NCBI GenBank assembly: GCA_017447005.1
Contig: JAFSOM010000572.1
Span: forward strand, 1 to 6,092
DNA length: 6,092 nucleotides
Source: Oscillibacter sp.
GTDB lineage: Bacteria > Bacillota > Clostridia > Oscillospirales > Oscillospiraceae
Direction: 5' to 3'
Both the position numbers and the translations under genes were made by a program. The notes beneath the pieces are model-generated. The model was not told the DNA's origin. It saw only the letters and a list, made by a program, of their open reading frames with translations, and made no database searches. Of the stretch, positions 1 to 5,333 are shown piece after piece. How positions within the stretch are numbered: position 1 is the stretch's first letter; the number at the start of each line of letters is the position of its first letter.

Positions 1-65
1 CCGCATTCCGTTCGGCGCGGGTCTTTGACCCCTTGAAGAGCCTTTTTCAAACTTTTAACTTTCAT
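1..65 (-). CDS. N-terminal fragment of an ISAs1-family-like transposase (runs off left edge)
   Basis: Read on the minus strand, an ATG at 65-63 opens a frame that stays open to the edge (21 codons seen). The peptide begins MKVKSLKKALQGVKDPRR and continues TEC. Basic and leucine-containing residues followed by a 'DPRR' motif within the first 20 residues are typical of the N-terminal DDE_Tnp_1-associated domain of ISAs1/H-repeat transposases, which cut and rejoin DNA at the ends of their insertion sequence. The catalytic DDE domain would lie outside the window. A good extended -10 promoter sits directly upstream, supporting a real minus-strand start. There is no Shine-Dalgarno sequence; the predicted transcript would begin at or next to the ATG. 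Only 21 residues are visible, so the family call rests on one short motif. Confidence 0.6.
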   Translation of the reverse strand, partial: MKVKSLKKALQGVKDPRRTEC

Positions 66-71
66 GCTGTC

Positions 72-100
72 ATTGTAGCATATTTTCCGACACTTTTCCA
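72..100 (-). promoter_or_regulatory. Promoter for the minus-strand transposase
   Basis: On the minus strand the hexamer TGGAAA (100-95, four of six matches to TTGACA) is followed by a 17-bp spacer and TACAAT (77-72, five of six matches to TATAAT). A TG dinucleotide one base before the -10 makes it an extended -10. Only six bases separate the -10 from the ATG at 65, so transcription would start at or beside the start codon, giving a leaderless or nearly leaderless mRNA. Confidence 0.6.
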
Positions 101-119
101 CTATATCTCATTATTCCAA

Positions 120-539
120 ATGCTTTTTCTCTGCGCCGCCGCGACTTCCGTCGTACTGGTCGGCAAGGTTGACGAGACGAATACTCTTAGCGACGGCTAC
201 AATCAACTCATCTACACGAAAGACGGCGTAATTGCCAAGGCGGACGGCGGCGGTACCCCCATGGCCGGAAAATCCACGCAGAACGGCTGGCAGGGAACTG
301 ACCTTACCAATGATATGCCCGCGTCCATTCAATTTGACGGCAATTCCAAAAAGGCCGGTATCCGTATTCTGGTCAATACGATTGACAACTCGGTGCAAGT
401 CATGTTCGCCAGTAGCTTTGACGATGACCGCTTTGACAAAACTGGTCCTACTAGCTTTGACGACGCCGGCAGCGGCGGTACCACTAACCCGACCCCGAGT
501 GACCCGACCCCGAGCGACCCGACCCCGAGCGAACCCTAA
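120..539 (+). CDS. Probable C-terminal remnant of a pilin-like surface protein, 5' end lost to the IS
   Basis: No family is recognised with certainty. The frame is open from the window edge to the TAA at 537-539, but the part before about 125 lies over the minus-strand transposase start and reads as non-coding. The ATG at 120 (139 codons) has no ribosome binding site and may be only the first ATG after the junction. From about residue 5 the protein is a plausible extracytoplasmic domain: hydrophobic SVVLVGK, then GYNQLIYTKDGVIAKADGG, a Gly/Asp/Asn-rich stretch, IRILVNTIDNSVQVMFA, and a low-complexity tail of FDD and PTPSD units. There is no cysteine after the first few residues and no catalytic motif. 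The strand-rich, repeat-tailed character and its position before a T4P operon suggest the globular half of a pilin or minor pilin whose leader and first helix were upstream of the IS. A short independent secreted protein is possible but less likely. Confidence 0.5.
   Translation: MLFLCAAATSVVLVGKVDETNTLSDGYNQLIYTKDGVIAKADGGGTPMAGKSTQNGWQGTDLTNDMPASIQFDGNSKKAGIRILVNTIDNSVQVMFASSFDDDRFDKTGPTSFDDAGSGGTTNPTPSDPTPSDPTPSEP
413..463 (+). repeat. 12-bp in-frame direct repeat (TAGCTTTGACGA)
   Basis: The identical 12-mer occurs at 413-424 and 452-463, 39 bp apart (13 codons), each encoding SFDD. A partial copy, CTTTGAC (431-437), lies between. It is part of the repetitive C-terminal region of the pilin-like remnant. 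Confidence 0.7.
488..532 (+). repeat. 15-bp tandem repeat, three copies, encoding PTPSD/E units
   Basis: The units 488-502, 503-517 and 518-532 share the pattern CCCGACCCCGAG(T/C)GA; the second and third are identical. A partial unit precedes the stop codon. They encode consecutive PTPSD-type pentapeptides, the last ending SEP, a flexible proline-rich tail. The unit is a multiple of three, so copy-number change would keep the frame. Confidence 0.85.
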
Positions 540-613
540 AACAGTCCTTAACCTGAGGGAGAGTAATTTTTGCTAGTTCGGTATCCGCTGACTGACCACG
601 GCAAGTAACCGTT

Positions 614-655
614 AAAAACGCGCTTTCCCCCGCGCCAAACCGGAGCGGGGGAAAG
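614..655 (-). terminator. Rho-independent terminator of the toxin-antitoxin operon
   Basis: CTTTCCCCCGC at 623-633 pairs with GCGGGGGAAAG at 645-655, an 11-bp perfect stem with an 11-base loop that can close two further G-C pairs. On the minus strand the stem is followed after four bases by TTTTT (618-614). On the plus strand no T-run follows. It lies about 70 bp past the yafQ stop codon, so it most likely ends minus-strand transcription. It could also hinder plus-strand transcripts. Confidence 0.7.
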
Positions 656-723
656 TACGCTGTGAAACTTGCCTCCGCAATGCGGGATACCGCGCCGGAT
701 GTTCTCCCGCCTGACGGAGCGGT

Positions 724-999
724 TTACGAAAACAGGTCGGAATGCGTCCCCGTGCGAAACAGGTACAATTCCAGAACGTCCGGCTTGATTTTGTAGACAA
801 GTAACCAGTCTGATTCCACATGACATTCCCGGAATCCGATGTGGTCTCCGGTCAAGGCATGGTCGCGGTATTGCGGGGCCAGCTCTTCCCCGGCGGCAAG
901 CGCCATAACGACTGAGCGCAGACGCTCTATCTTGCAACCGCGCTTCTTTGCGAGTTTTAAATCTCTTTTGAACTGGTTGGAAGCTACTATGTCAAGCAT
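724..999 (-). CDS. yafQ: YafQ-family mRNA interferase toxin (RelE/ParE superfamily)
   Basis: This 91-residue protein matches the usual YafQ length (about 90). YafQ toxins bind the ribosomal A site and cut mRNA, stopping translation until neutralised by DinJ. Signature residues are in family positions: YRDHAL with H47, FRECHVESDWLLVYK with H60, D64 and W65, and the C-terminal FRTGTHSDLF with R82, H86 and F90. In Escherichia coli YafQ the equivalent histidines, Asp, Arg and terminal Phe are needed for activity, so this toxin looks intact. The ATG at 999 is chosen because GAGGTG lies seven bases upstream and because the alignment with YafQ begins there; the frame extends further upstream only as overlap with the antitoxin gene. 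It overlaps the antitoxin stop codon by 8 bp, which indicates translational coupling. Confidence 0.93.
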   Translation of the reverse strand: MLDIVASNQFKRDLKLAKKRGCKIERLRSVVMALAAGEELAPQYRDHALTGDHIGFRECHVESDWLLVYKIKPDVLELYLFRTGTHSDLFS

Positions 1000-1273
1000 C
1001 TTCCAACACCTCGTTGAGAAGTTCGTCAAACGAGCGGTAGCGCGGATAACTGCCGGGATTCTTTTGCATTTCCTCATACTCCGCAAGCGCGGCCTTTGTC
1101 ACGGCGTTCGGGGCGCGCTTCACCTCGAAGGGAATGCCGTTATTGTTCACGGCGCATTGCAGAAAGAGCGTAATTGCGCCGGACATCGTCAGGCCAAGGT
1201 CGTGAAATAATTCCTCCGCGTCCTGTTTCAGTTTTGTGTCCACACGGATGTTGATATTGCTGGTTACGGACAT
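992..1273 (-). CDS. dinJ: DinJ/RelB-family antitoxin
   Basis: This 93-residue protein is the first gene of the toxin-antitoxin operon. The N-terminus (VTSNINIRVDTKLKQDAEEL) has the beta-strand then helix of a ribbon-helix-helix fold, which in RelB/DinJ dimers binds the operator. LGLTMSGAITLFLQ and the GIPFEVK motif are typical of the RelB/DinJ family. The C-terminal part (AALAEYEEMQKNPG to FDELLNEVLEDA) would wrap around and neutralise YafQ. The ATG at 1273 is preferred over the TTG one codon earlier: AGGAGG sits eight bases upstream of the ATG. The product is expected to autorepress its promoter together with the toxin. Confidence 0.92.
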   Translation of the reverse strand: MSVTSNINIRVDTKLKQDAEELFHDLGLTMSGAITLFLQCAVNNNGIPFEVKRAPNAVTKAALAEYEEMQKNPGSYPRYRSFDELLNEVLEDA

Positions 1274-1294
1274 CAACGCCGCCTCCTTTCACTT

Positions 1295-1332
1295 TCACGT
1301 GATTATATACGGTCGTGCGCACATTGTCAATG
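1295..1332. promoter_or_regulatory. Candidate operator palindromes over the toxin-antitoxin promoter
   Basis: Three short perfect palindromes overlap the promoter: TCACGTGA (1295-1302) next to the -10, GTGCGCAC (1315-1322) in the spacer, and CATTG-T-CAATG (1322-1332) across the -35. RelB/DinJ-type repressors bind palindromes in such positions. Which, if any, is the true operator cannot be told from sequence alone. Confidence 0.45.
1302..1330 (-). promoter_or_regulatory. Consensus sigma-A promoter of the dinJ-yafQ operon
   Basis: On the minus strand TTGACA (1330-1325) and TATAAT (1307-1302) are both perfect matches to consensus, separated by exactly 17 bp. The ribosome binding site and dinJ ATG follow within about 30 bp. 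Such a strong promoter is consistent with an operon held down by autorepression. Confidence 0.92.
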
Positions 1333-1397
1333 CGCCGTAAAGCGAAGAGAGAAAAACGCATTCGCGGCAATGACCATTTTTCAAGCGGGTTTTTTTT

Positions 1398-2114
1398 ATG
1401 AAACATTCTATCGTATCGAAAAAACTCAAATCGCAAAGCGGCGTTTCCGTCATCGTGCTGGTTTTGAGCGTGGCCTGCGTGGTCATGTCTATCATTGTTT
1501 TCGGCGAGCCGCTCTTTGTCGCGGTGCGCGACCGTATGGCGACATACGGCTGTTCCGTCGCCGTGAACAAGGCCCAGAATATGATTAACATGGAGATTGT
1601 CCAGAGCGGCGCGGGCGGTATCACGCTCGAACGGGCGCAACAGATTCTGACGAAAAGCAAGTGGGCCATGGACACGCTCTGTCCGGGCGGCGGCGAATGT
1701 CATCTTGTCGCCGTGAACGCCGAGGAGGAGAACGACGACGACCCCGACGCCAAGCGGCGTTACACCGTCGTCTGCGGTCTGCACGACGAAGACCGCCAAC
1801 GCCGTACCCGTATCAACGCGAAAACCGCGCTGGAAAAAATCGGCGCCGAAATTCAGCGAAAGCGTTTGATTGTTCCCGACGAAGACCCGAAAAGCGTGAC
1901 TATCTCTCTCAACGGTAAGGAACTCACCGCCATCAAGCAGGACATTGAACTTACGCGGAGTACATACTACTCCTCCGGCTATAGCGGTACCGTCGCGTTT
2001 TATGACCTTGACGGCGAAGGCGTCAGCCATCTGGCGTTCGCCGACGAAAACTACTGCGCCAACTGGCGGCGCGACTGGGGCTGGGACGGCGACGCTATCC
2101 CCTACCCGGCGTAA
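1398..2114 (+). CDS. Prepilin-like protein with CPGGGEC...CGLH motif
   Basis: This 238-residue protein has a short basic leader (MKHSIVSKKLKSQSG), then a hydrophobic segment at about 16-36. That is the architecture of type IV prepilins or pseudopilins, with a possible peptidase cut after G15. Glu at mature position 5 is absent (Val instead), as in some tip-type minor pilins, so processing is uncertain. The globular part carries CPGGGEC (95-101) and VVCGLHD (124-130). A related CPxGGxY ... CSxHG pattern recurs in bacterial pseudopilin-like proteins (recalled, not searched). An acidic stretch, EEENDDDPDAKRR, separates the two halves. It is probably an extracytoplasmic component of the pilus made from the same operon. 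The start has a weak Shine-Dalgarno (GCGGG) and eight Ts before the ATG; no other in-frame ATG, GTG or TTG exists between the upstream stop and this ATG. The gap to the next gene is 41 bp. Confidence 0.7.
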   Translation: MKHSIVSKKLKSQSGVSVIVLVLSVACVVMSIIVFGEPLFVAVRDRMATYGCSVAVNKAQNMINMEIVQSGAGGITLERAQQILTKSKWAMDTLCPGGGECHLVAVNAEEENDDDPDAKRRYTVVCGLHDEDRQRRTRINAKTALEKIGAEIQRKRLIVPDEDPKSVTISLNGKELTAIKQDIELTRSTYYSSGYSGTVAFYDLDGEGVSHLAFADENYCANWRRDWGWDGDAIPYPA

Positions 2115-2155
2115 TTAAGACGCATAGAATCTTTTACACGGGGGGAGAAACCGTT

Positions 2156-3880
2156 ATGGCAAAATCGATTCTGGGCATTGACATCGGAACCAATCGGCTG
2201 AAACTGGCCGTGTTAAACAATGGGCGCGTCAAGAAAACCGTAAGCGTACCCGTGCCGGAAAATCTCTTCCGCGAAGGGCGCATTACCTCGCCGGACACCA
2301 TGGCCGAACTGCTCCGCGATACGCTCGACAAGAACCGTATCCGCGTACAGGACGCCGCGGTTGTGCTCTCCGACGACCCGCTCTATCTGCGCGTGCTCAA
2401 TATGCCCCCCATGAGCGAGGAACAGCTTACCTATAACCTGCCCTATGAGTTTAACGACTACATCACGGGCGAACTGAAAGATTATGTCTTTGACTACGCC
2501 GTCCTTTCCCTGCCTAGAGAAGAGGAACTGGCGGAGTTTGAGAAATCGCAGAAAAAGGGAAGAGGCAAAAAGAAAGAGAAGCCGAAAAAGGACGGCGGAC
2601 GGGAAACCGCGCCGGACTTCCCGCCCGTCCCGGAAGCTTTGGAGCCGGGACTGGACGGAGAAGGTCAGGAAGTCAAAGACTACGGCGGGGCGATGGAACT
2701 GTTAGCCGTCGCTGCGCCGGAAGATATGATTTTGACGGCGCGGGAAGTCATGCGCAAGGCGGGGTTACGACTGGTTCGCGCCGCGCCGCTGGAATGCGCG
2801 TTTATGGCGGTTATCCGCGCCTCCGAGTACGGACGCGCCCCCAAACCGCTCGAATACTGCTTTCTGGATTTGGGCTATCAGGCCATCCGCATGTATATGT
2901 TTCGCGGCGTCCACCATATGGCGACACGCGCTCTTGACTTCGGCCTGTCCGTACTCGACAACGTGGTCGCGGAACATTTCAGCGTGGATGTTCACGTCGC
3001 CCATACCTATTTCCTCTCGAACTTCGACGGGTGCCAGAGCGGGGACTACTGCCAGAGCGCCTATAATAATATCGTTCTGGAACTGACGCGGGCGTTGAAC
3101 TTCTTCCGCTTCAGCAATCCGGACAGCCATTTGTCGGGAATCTGGATTTTCGGCGGCGGCGCGGTGGTGGAGCCTCTGCGGAAAACCATCACGGAAGGCC
3201 TGAACCTGAAAGTCCATTCCATCACGGATATGATGCCCTACGCGGAAGACGTGGAGGACATCTACACTTACGCTCCGGCAATCGGCATTACGGAGGCCTT
3301 CCCCGGCGCGGACAAATCATTCATCCACAAGCGCGCCAATCTGCCGTTTAAGATTTCGGTAAATATGGCGCGTCTGCACGAAAAGCGTATCCCCATAGCC
3401 GCGATACTGGGCGCGGTTGCGGCGGTGATTATCGGCTTGGGGGCGTTCGGGAAATTCGGCGTCTATGACCTGTTGCAAAAGGCCGCCGCGGCGCGTCTGG
3501 AAGTGCAGACCGTGCAGAGCCAGTTGGATTCCGGTTACGCACAGATTGCGGAGTTTGGGGAAATCAACGATTTATACGCGCATTATACCACTTCCGGCAT
3601 GACGGATAACGAATTAAAGCGTCCTGACCGCCTGAAAGCGATGGAAATGATACAGCGCGTGATTATGCCCCGCACGCCGGTGGACGCTTGGAGCTTGAGC
3701 GGCAATCAGTTGAGCATGAGCATTACAGGCTCTACGCTGGAAGCGATTAACGAGACGGCGAAAGCGATACGGGCGGAGGAAATTGTTGACCGTTGCGACG
3801 TGAACACCGCTTCCACCGCAAGCGGCGCCGTGACCGCCAATATCGTCATTTACCTGAAAAACGCGACAAGCGTGAATTAG
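2156..3880 (+). CDS. pilM: PilM-PilN fusion, T4P inner-membrane alignment protein
   Basis: The 574-residue chain has two parts. Residues 1 to about 385 are a PilM-type actin-like ATPase domain: ILGIDIGTNRLKLAV (5-19, phosphate-1 loop), CFLDLGYQAIRMYMF (235-249, phosphate-2) and IWIFGGGAVVEPL (329-341, nucleotide-binding loop). Residues 395-574 look like PilN: NLPFKI, recalling the INLLP motif with which PilN docks on PilM, then a transmembrane helix at about 412-431, a coiled-coil-like stretch (439-470) and an alpha/beta extracytoplasmic domain to the end. Separate PilM is usually about 350 residues and PilN about 180-200, so the length matches a fusion, and no separate pilN lies between it and pilO. 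PilM and PilN link the cytoplasmic motor to PilO. An insert at about 121-177, rich in Lys, Glu and Pro (KKGRGKKKEKPKK), interrupts the PilM domain between AVLSLP and MELLAVAAPED. GGGGGAG at 2141-2147 supports the start. Confidence 0.88.
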   Translation: MAKSILGIDIGTNRLKLAVLNNGRVKKTVSVPVPENLFREGRITSPDTMAELLRDTLDKNRIRVQDAAVVLSDDPLYLRVLNMPPMSEEQLTYNLPYEFNDYITGELKDYVFDYAVLSLPREEELAEFEKSQKKGRGKKKEKPKKDGGRETAPDFPPVPEALEPGLDGEGQEVKDYGGAMELLAVAAPEDMILTAREVMRKAGLRLVRAAPLECAFMAVIRASEYGRAPKPLEYCFLDLGYQAIRMYMFRGVHHMATRALDFGLSVLDNVVAEHFSVDVHVAHTYFLSNFDGCQSGDYCQSAYNNIVLELTRALNFFRFSNPDSHLSGIWIFGGGAVVEPLRKTITEGLNLKVHSITDMMPYAEDVEDIYTYAPAIGITEAFPGADKSFIHKRANLPFKISVNMARLHEKRIPIAAILGAVAAVIIGLGAFGKFGVYDLLQKAAAARLEVQTVQSQLDSGYAQIAEFGEINDLYAHYTTSGMTDNELKRPDRLKAMEMIQRVIMPRTPVDAWSLSGNQLSMSITGSTLEAINETAKAIRAEEIVDRCDVNTASTASGAVTANIVIYLKNATSVN

Positions 3881-3891
3881 GAGGGGCAAGC

Positions 3892-4461
3892 ATGGAGTTT
3901 CTCACGGACGAAATCAACCGCACGGAAAAAGCGTTGATTGTCTTTTTATCGCTTTTGCTCGCCGGGCTTTGCTACTATCAGTTTTTGTACCGCCCTACTA
4001 CGCGGGAAATCGAACGCCTCGAATCACAGCAAACCGCCATGACCATGGAGTTGGCGCAGGTACAGCAACGCCTCGCGCAACTCAAAAAAATGCAGGCGGA
4101 ATTGGATGAACTGGGGCGGATTGGCTATACCAGCCGTATGCCGAGCTATAACAGCATTGAAGAGGAAACCACGTTTTTGAATGACATCCTGACGGCGGCG
4201 GAACAATATTCGATTTCGTTTTCCAATCCGACCCGCAAGGATAATCAGGTACGCCGGAATGTCACGCTACGCTTTACGACAAACGGCTATGAGCCGGCGC
4301 GGGACATTCTGCGGAATCTGACCAGAGGCGATTTCCGTTGTCTCTTAGGCGACTTGCGTTATTCCAGAAACAACAACAACGGCGTAACATCCGTAAACGT
4401 CAACGCGACGTTTTTTGAGGCAATGGCGGGCGGCGTCATGGATTCCAATCTGTCAAGATGA
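3892..4461 (+). CDS. pilO: PilO-like T4P alignment protein
   Basis: The 189-residue product has a short cytoplasmic N-terminus, one transmembrane helix at about 13-31 (ALIVFLSLLLAGLCYYQF), a coiled coil at about 36-75 (REIERLESQQTAMTMELAQV and following) and a C-terminal alpha/beta domain (FLNDILTAAEQYSISFS, VTLRFTTNGYEPARDILRNL). This is the PilO architecture and size, and its place after PilM-PilN is the canonical pilMNO order. PilO pairs with PilN through the coiled coils and extracytoplasmic domains. The ATG at 3892 is chosen over longer in-frame options because AGGAGG (3879-3884) overlaps the upstream stop codon at the right distance, and sequence before it overlaps the pilMN gene. Sequence similarity to PilO is low, as is usual; the call rests on architecture and position. 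Confidence 0.82.
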   Translation: MEFLTDEINRTEKALIVFLSLLLAGLCYYQFLYRPTTREIERLESQQTAMTMELAQVQQRLAQLKKMQAELDELGRIGYTSRMPSYNSIEEETTFLNDILTAAEQYSISFSNPTRKDNQVRRNVTLRFTTNGYEPARDILRNLTRGDFRCLLGDLRYSRNNNNGVTSVNVNATFFEAMAGGVMDSNLSR

Positions 4462-4485
4462 ATTTTGACGAATAACGGCGGACGA

Positions 4486-4491
4486 AGGAGG
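4486..4491 (+). promoter_or_regulatory. Ribosome binding site selecting the TTG start at 4501
   Basis: AGGAGG with nine bases to TTG at 4501 settles the start of the next gene. The alternative TTG at 4465 has no such site, and it would add twelve charged residues before the prepilin leader. Confidence 0.75.
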
Positions 4492-4500
4492 GAACGGGCC

Positions 4501-5331
4501 TTGCTTTTAGCAAAATTACATTCAAAAAGAGGCGCGTCCCTGATTGTGACGCTGTTTCTTTTGCTTGTCTGCTCTACGGTCGGTTCCATTATCCTCACGG
4601 CGGCAACCGCGAACATCGGGCGTATCAGCGAACGGGCGGAGTATGACAGGAAATACTACAAGGTAATTTCCGCGGCGCGTCTGTTCGCCGATAAGATGGA
4701 CGGAAAAGAAATTACGTTGAAATTTTTCCGTCCGTCTCCTGACGTTGCTATTTCCGCCGAGTCTCCTCCCGCCATTCCGGAAGCGGGCGATAAATTATCC
4801 GCGTTTCTGCAAAAGGCTGTTTACGACATCTACACGGGGCGGCAGAGTTCGGATAAGATAGCGACGATAGCGAAAAACTATTGGGAATATGATTTCGGCA
4901 ACATCGGGAGCGCGGCGAATAACGACGAAATCGCCCCGGGTGGCGGCGAAAGCCTCCCGGGCGCCGACGAAAGCGCGCCGAATTACAGAGAAAGCGACCC
5001 GACGGCGTTTACCATAGAAGTGCGGGAGAACGGCGCGGATACTTCCGTATTGTCAACCGTTTACGGGCGGTTCGGCGTTGAGGCCAAGCGCATGAGAGGC
5101 GACATCAATTCCAGTCTGGACAGCGTGGAACATAGCGTCACGGCTGTTTTTTACAGCGATGAGGATACGGACGGTCAGATTCCTGAAAACGCGTATGTCG
5201 TCAAATTAGTGTGCCTCGCTGATGTGGTTTACCCGGCTTTGCAAGAGAATGCGGGCGGAGAGACGATGCTCATCACGTTCAGGTGGCAAAGGGACAATAT
5301 GAAAATCGAGCAGGTTCGGGGGGTGGCGTAA
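4501..5331 (+). CDS. PilX/GspK-like prepilin (minor pilin)
   Basis: The 276-residue protein starts at a TTG. A basic leader (LLAKLHSKRG) ends in Gly11, followed by ASLIVTLFLLLVCSTVGSII, the hydrophobic helix of a prepilin. The cut would fall after G11. Mature position 5 is Val rather than Glu, as in GspK-type tip pseudopilins. The helix then turns amphipathic (AATANIGRISERAEYDRKYY), resembling the PilX N-terminal region in which small hydrophobic residues precede a polar helix. The remaining part is an unrecognised globular domain with a Gly/Pro/Glu/Ser repeat segment (about residues 145-165) and a strand-rich C-terminus (HSVTAVFYSDEDTDG, AYVVKLVCLADVVYPAL). Its likely role is a minor pilin in pilus initiation or at the tip, next to PilO and two further prepilins. 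The stop codon lies 2 bp before the next start, implying coupled translation. A PilX assignment is by helix pattern only. Confidence 0.72.
   Translation: MLLAKLHSKRGASLIVTLFLLLVCSTVGSIILTAATANIGRISERAEYDRKYYKVISAARLFADKMDGKEITLKFFRPSPDVAISAESPPAIPEAGDKLSAFLQKAVYDIYTGRQSSDKIATIAKNYWEYDFGNIGSAANNDEIAPGGGESLPGADESAPNYRESDPTAFTIEVRENGADTSVLSTVYGRFGVEAKRMRGDINSSLDSVEHSVTAVFYSDEDTDGQIPENAYVVKLVCLADVVYPALQENAGGETMLITFRWQRDNMKIEQVRGVA
4933..4995 (+). repeat. Degenerate 21-bp tandem repeat, three copies (xPxxxES)
   Basis: Units at 4933-4953, 4954-4974 and 4975-4995 encode APGGGES, LPGADES and APNYRES. Pro2, Glu6 and Ser7 are constant, and the codons for ES are GAAAGC in all three. A following SDP and an earlier acidic stretch extend the low-complexity linker inside the PilX-like protein. 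Confidence 0.7.
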
Positions 5332-5333
5332 TC

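Larger units (their letters stand above)
1..130 (-). mobile_element. End of an insertion sequence (ISAs1-like), boundary approximate
   Basis: The segment holds the transposase start and its promoter. About 65-127 is much more AT-rich than anything else nearby. Base composition changes sharply to GC-rich coding sequence around 125-135, and the plus-strand pilin-like frame becomes recognisable at the same place. That fits an IS end close to 110-135, 45-70 bp outside the transposase start. I cannot identify the terminal inverted repeat or the target duplication because the other end is not in the window, so the right boundary is an estimate. Confidence 0.45.

Noticed and set aside
33..119. TTG at 33 as the start of the pilin-like remnant
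   Set aside because: The stretch overlaps the opposite-strand transposase start and promoter, is AT-rich, has no ribosome binding site and gives a Phe-rich, non-signal-like peptide.
120..165. Lipoprotein signal peptide in MLFLCAAATSVVLVG
   Set aside because: The cysteine is at residue 5 with no basic n-region and no hydrophobic segment before it, so it is not a lipobox.
232..576. Plus-strand frame with a TRPRATRPRA-type repetitive protein
   Set aside because: The repeat is the 15-bp DNA repeat read in a second frame; the sequence is Arg/Pro-rich and lacks a start signal.
623..655. Hairpin as a plus-strand terminator after the pilin-like remnant
   Set aside because: No T-run follows on the plus strand, while TTTTT follows on the minus strand downstream of yafQ.
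548..937. Minus-strand open frame overlapping yafQ
   Set aside because: It is in another frame of the YafQ coding region and its terminator, rich in Arg, Gly, Pro and Cys, with no family resemblance.
1140..2030. Long minus-strand open frame (296 codons) opposite the 1398 gene and dinJ
   Set aside because: It lies antisense to two well-supported genes, has an Arg/His/Val-rich composition typical of a shadow frame in GC-rich DNA, shows no recognisable domain, and has no ribosome binding site.
3793..3891. Upstream extension of the PilO-like gene
   Set aside because: The extra residues overlap the end of the pilMN gene, are Arg/His-rich, and the strong AGGAGG lies just before 3892.
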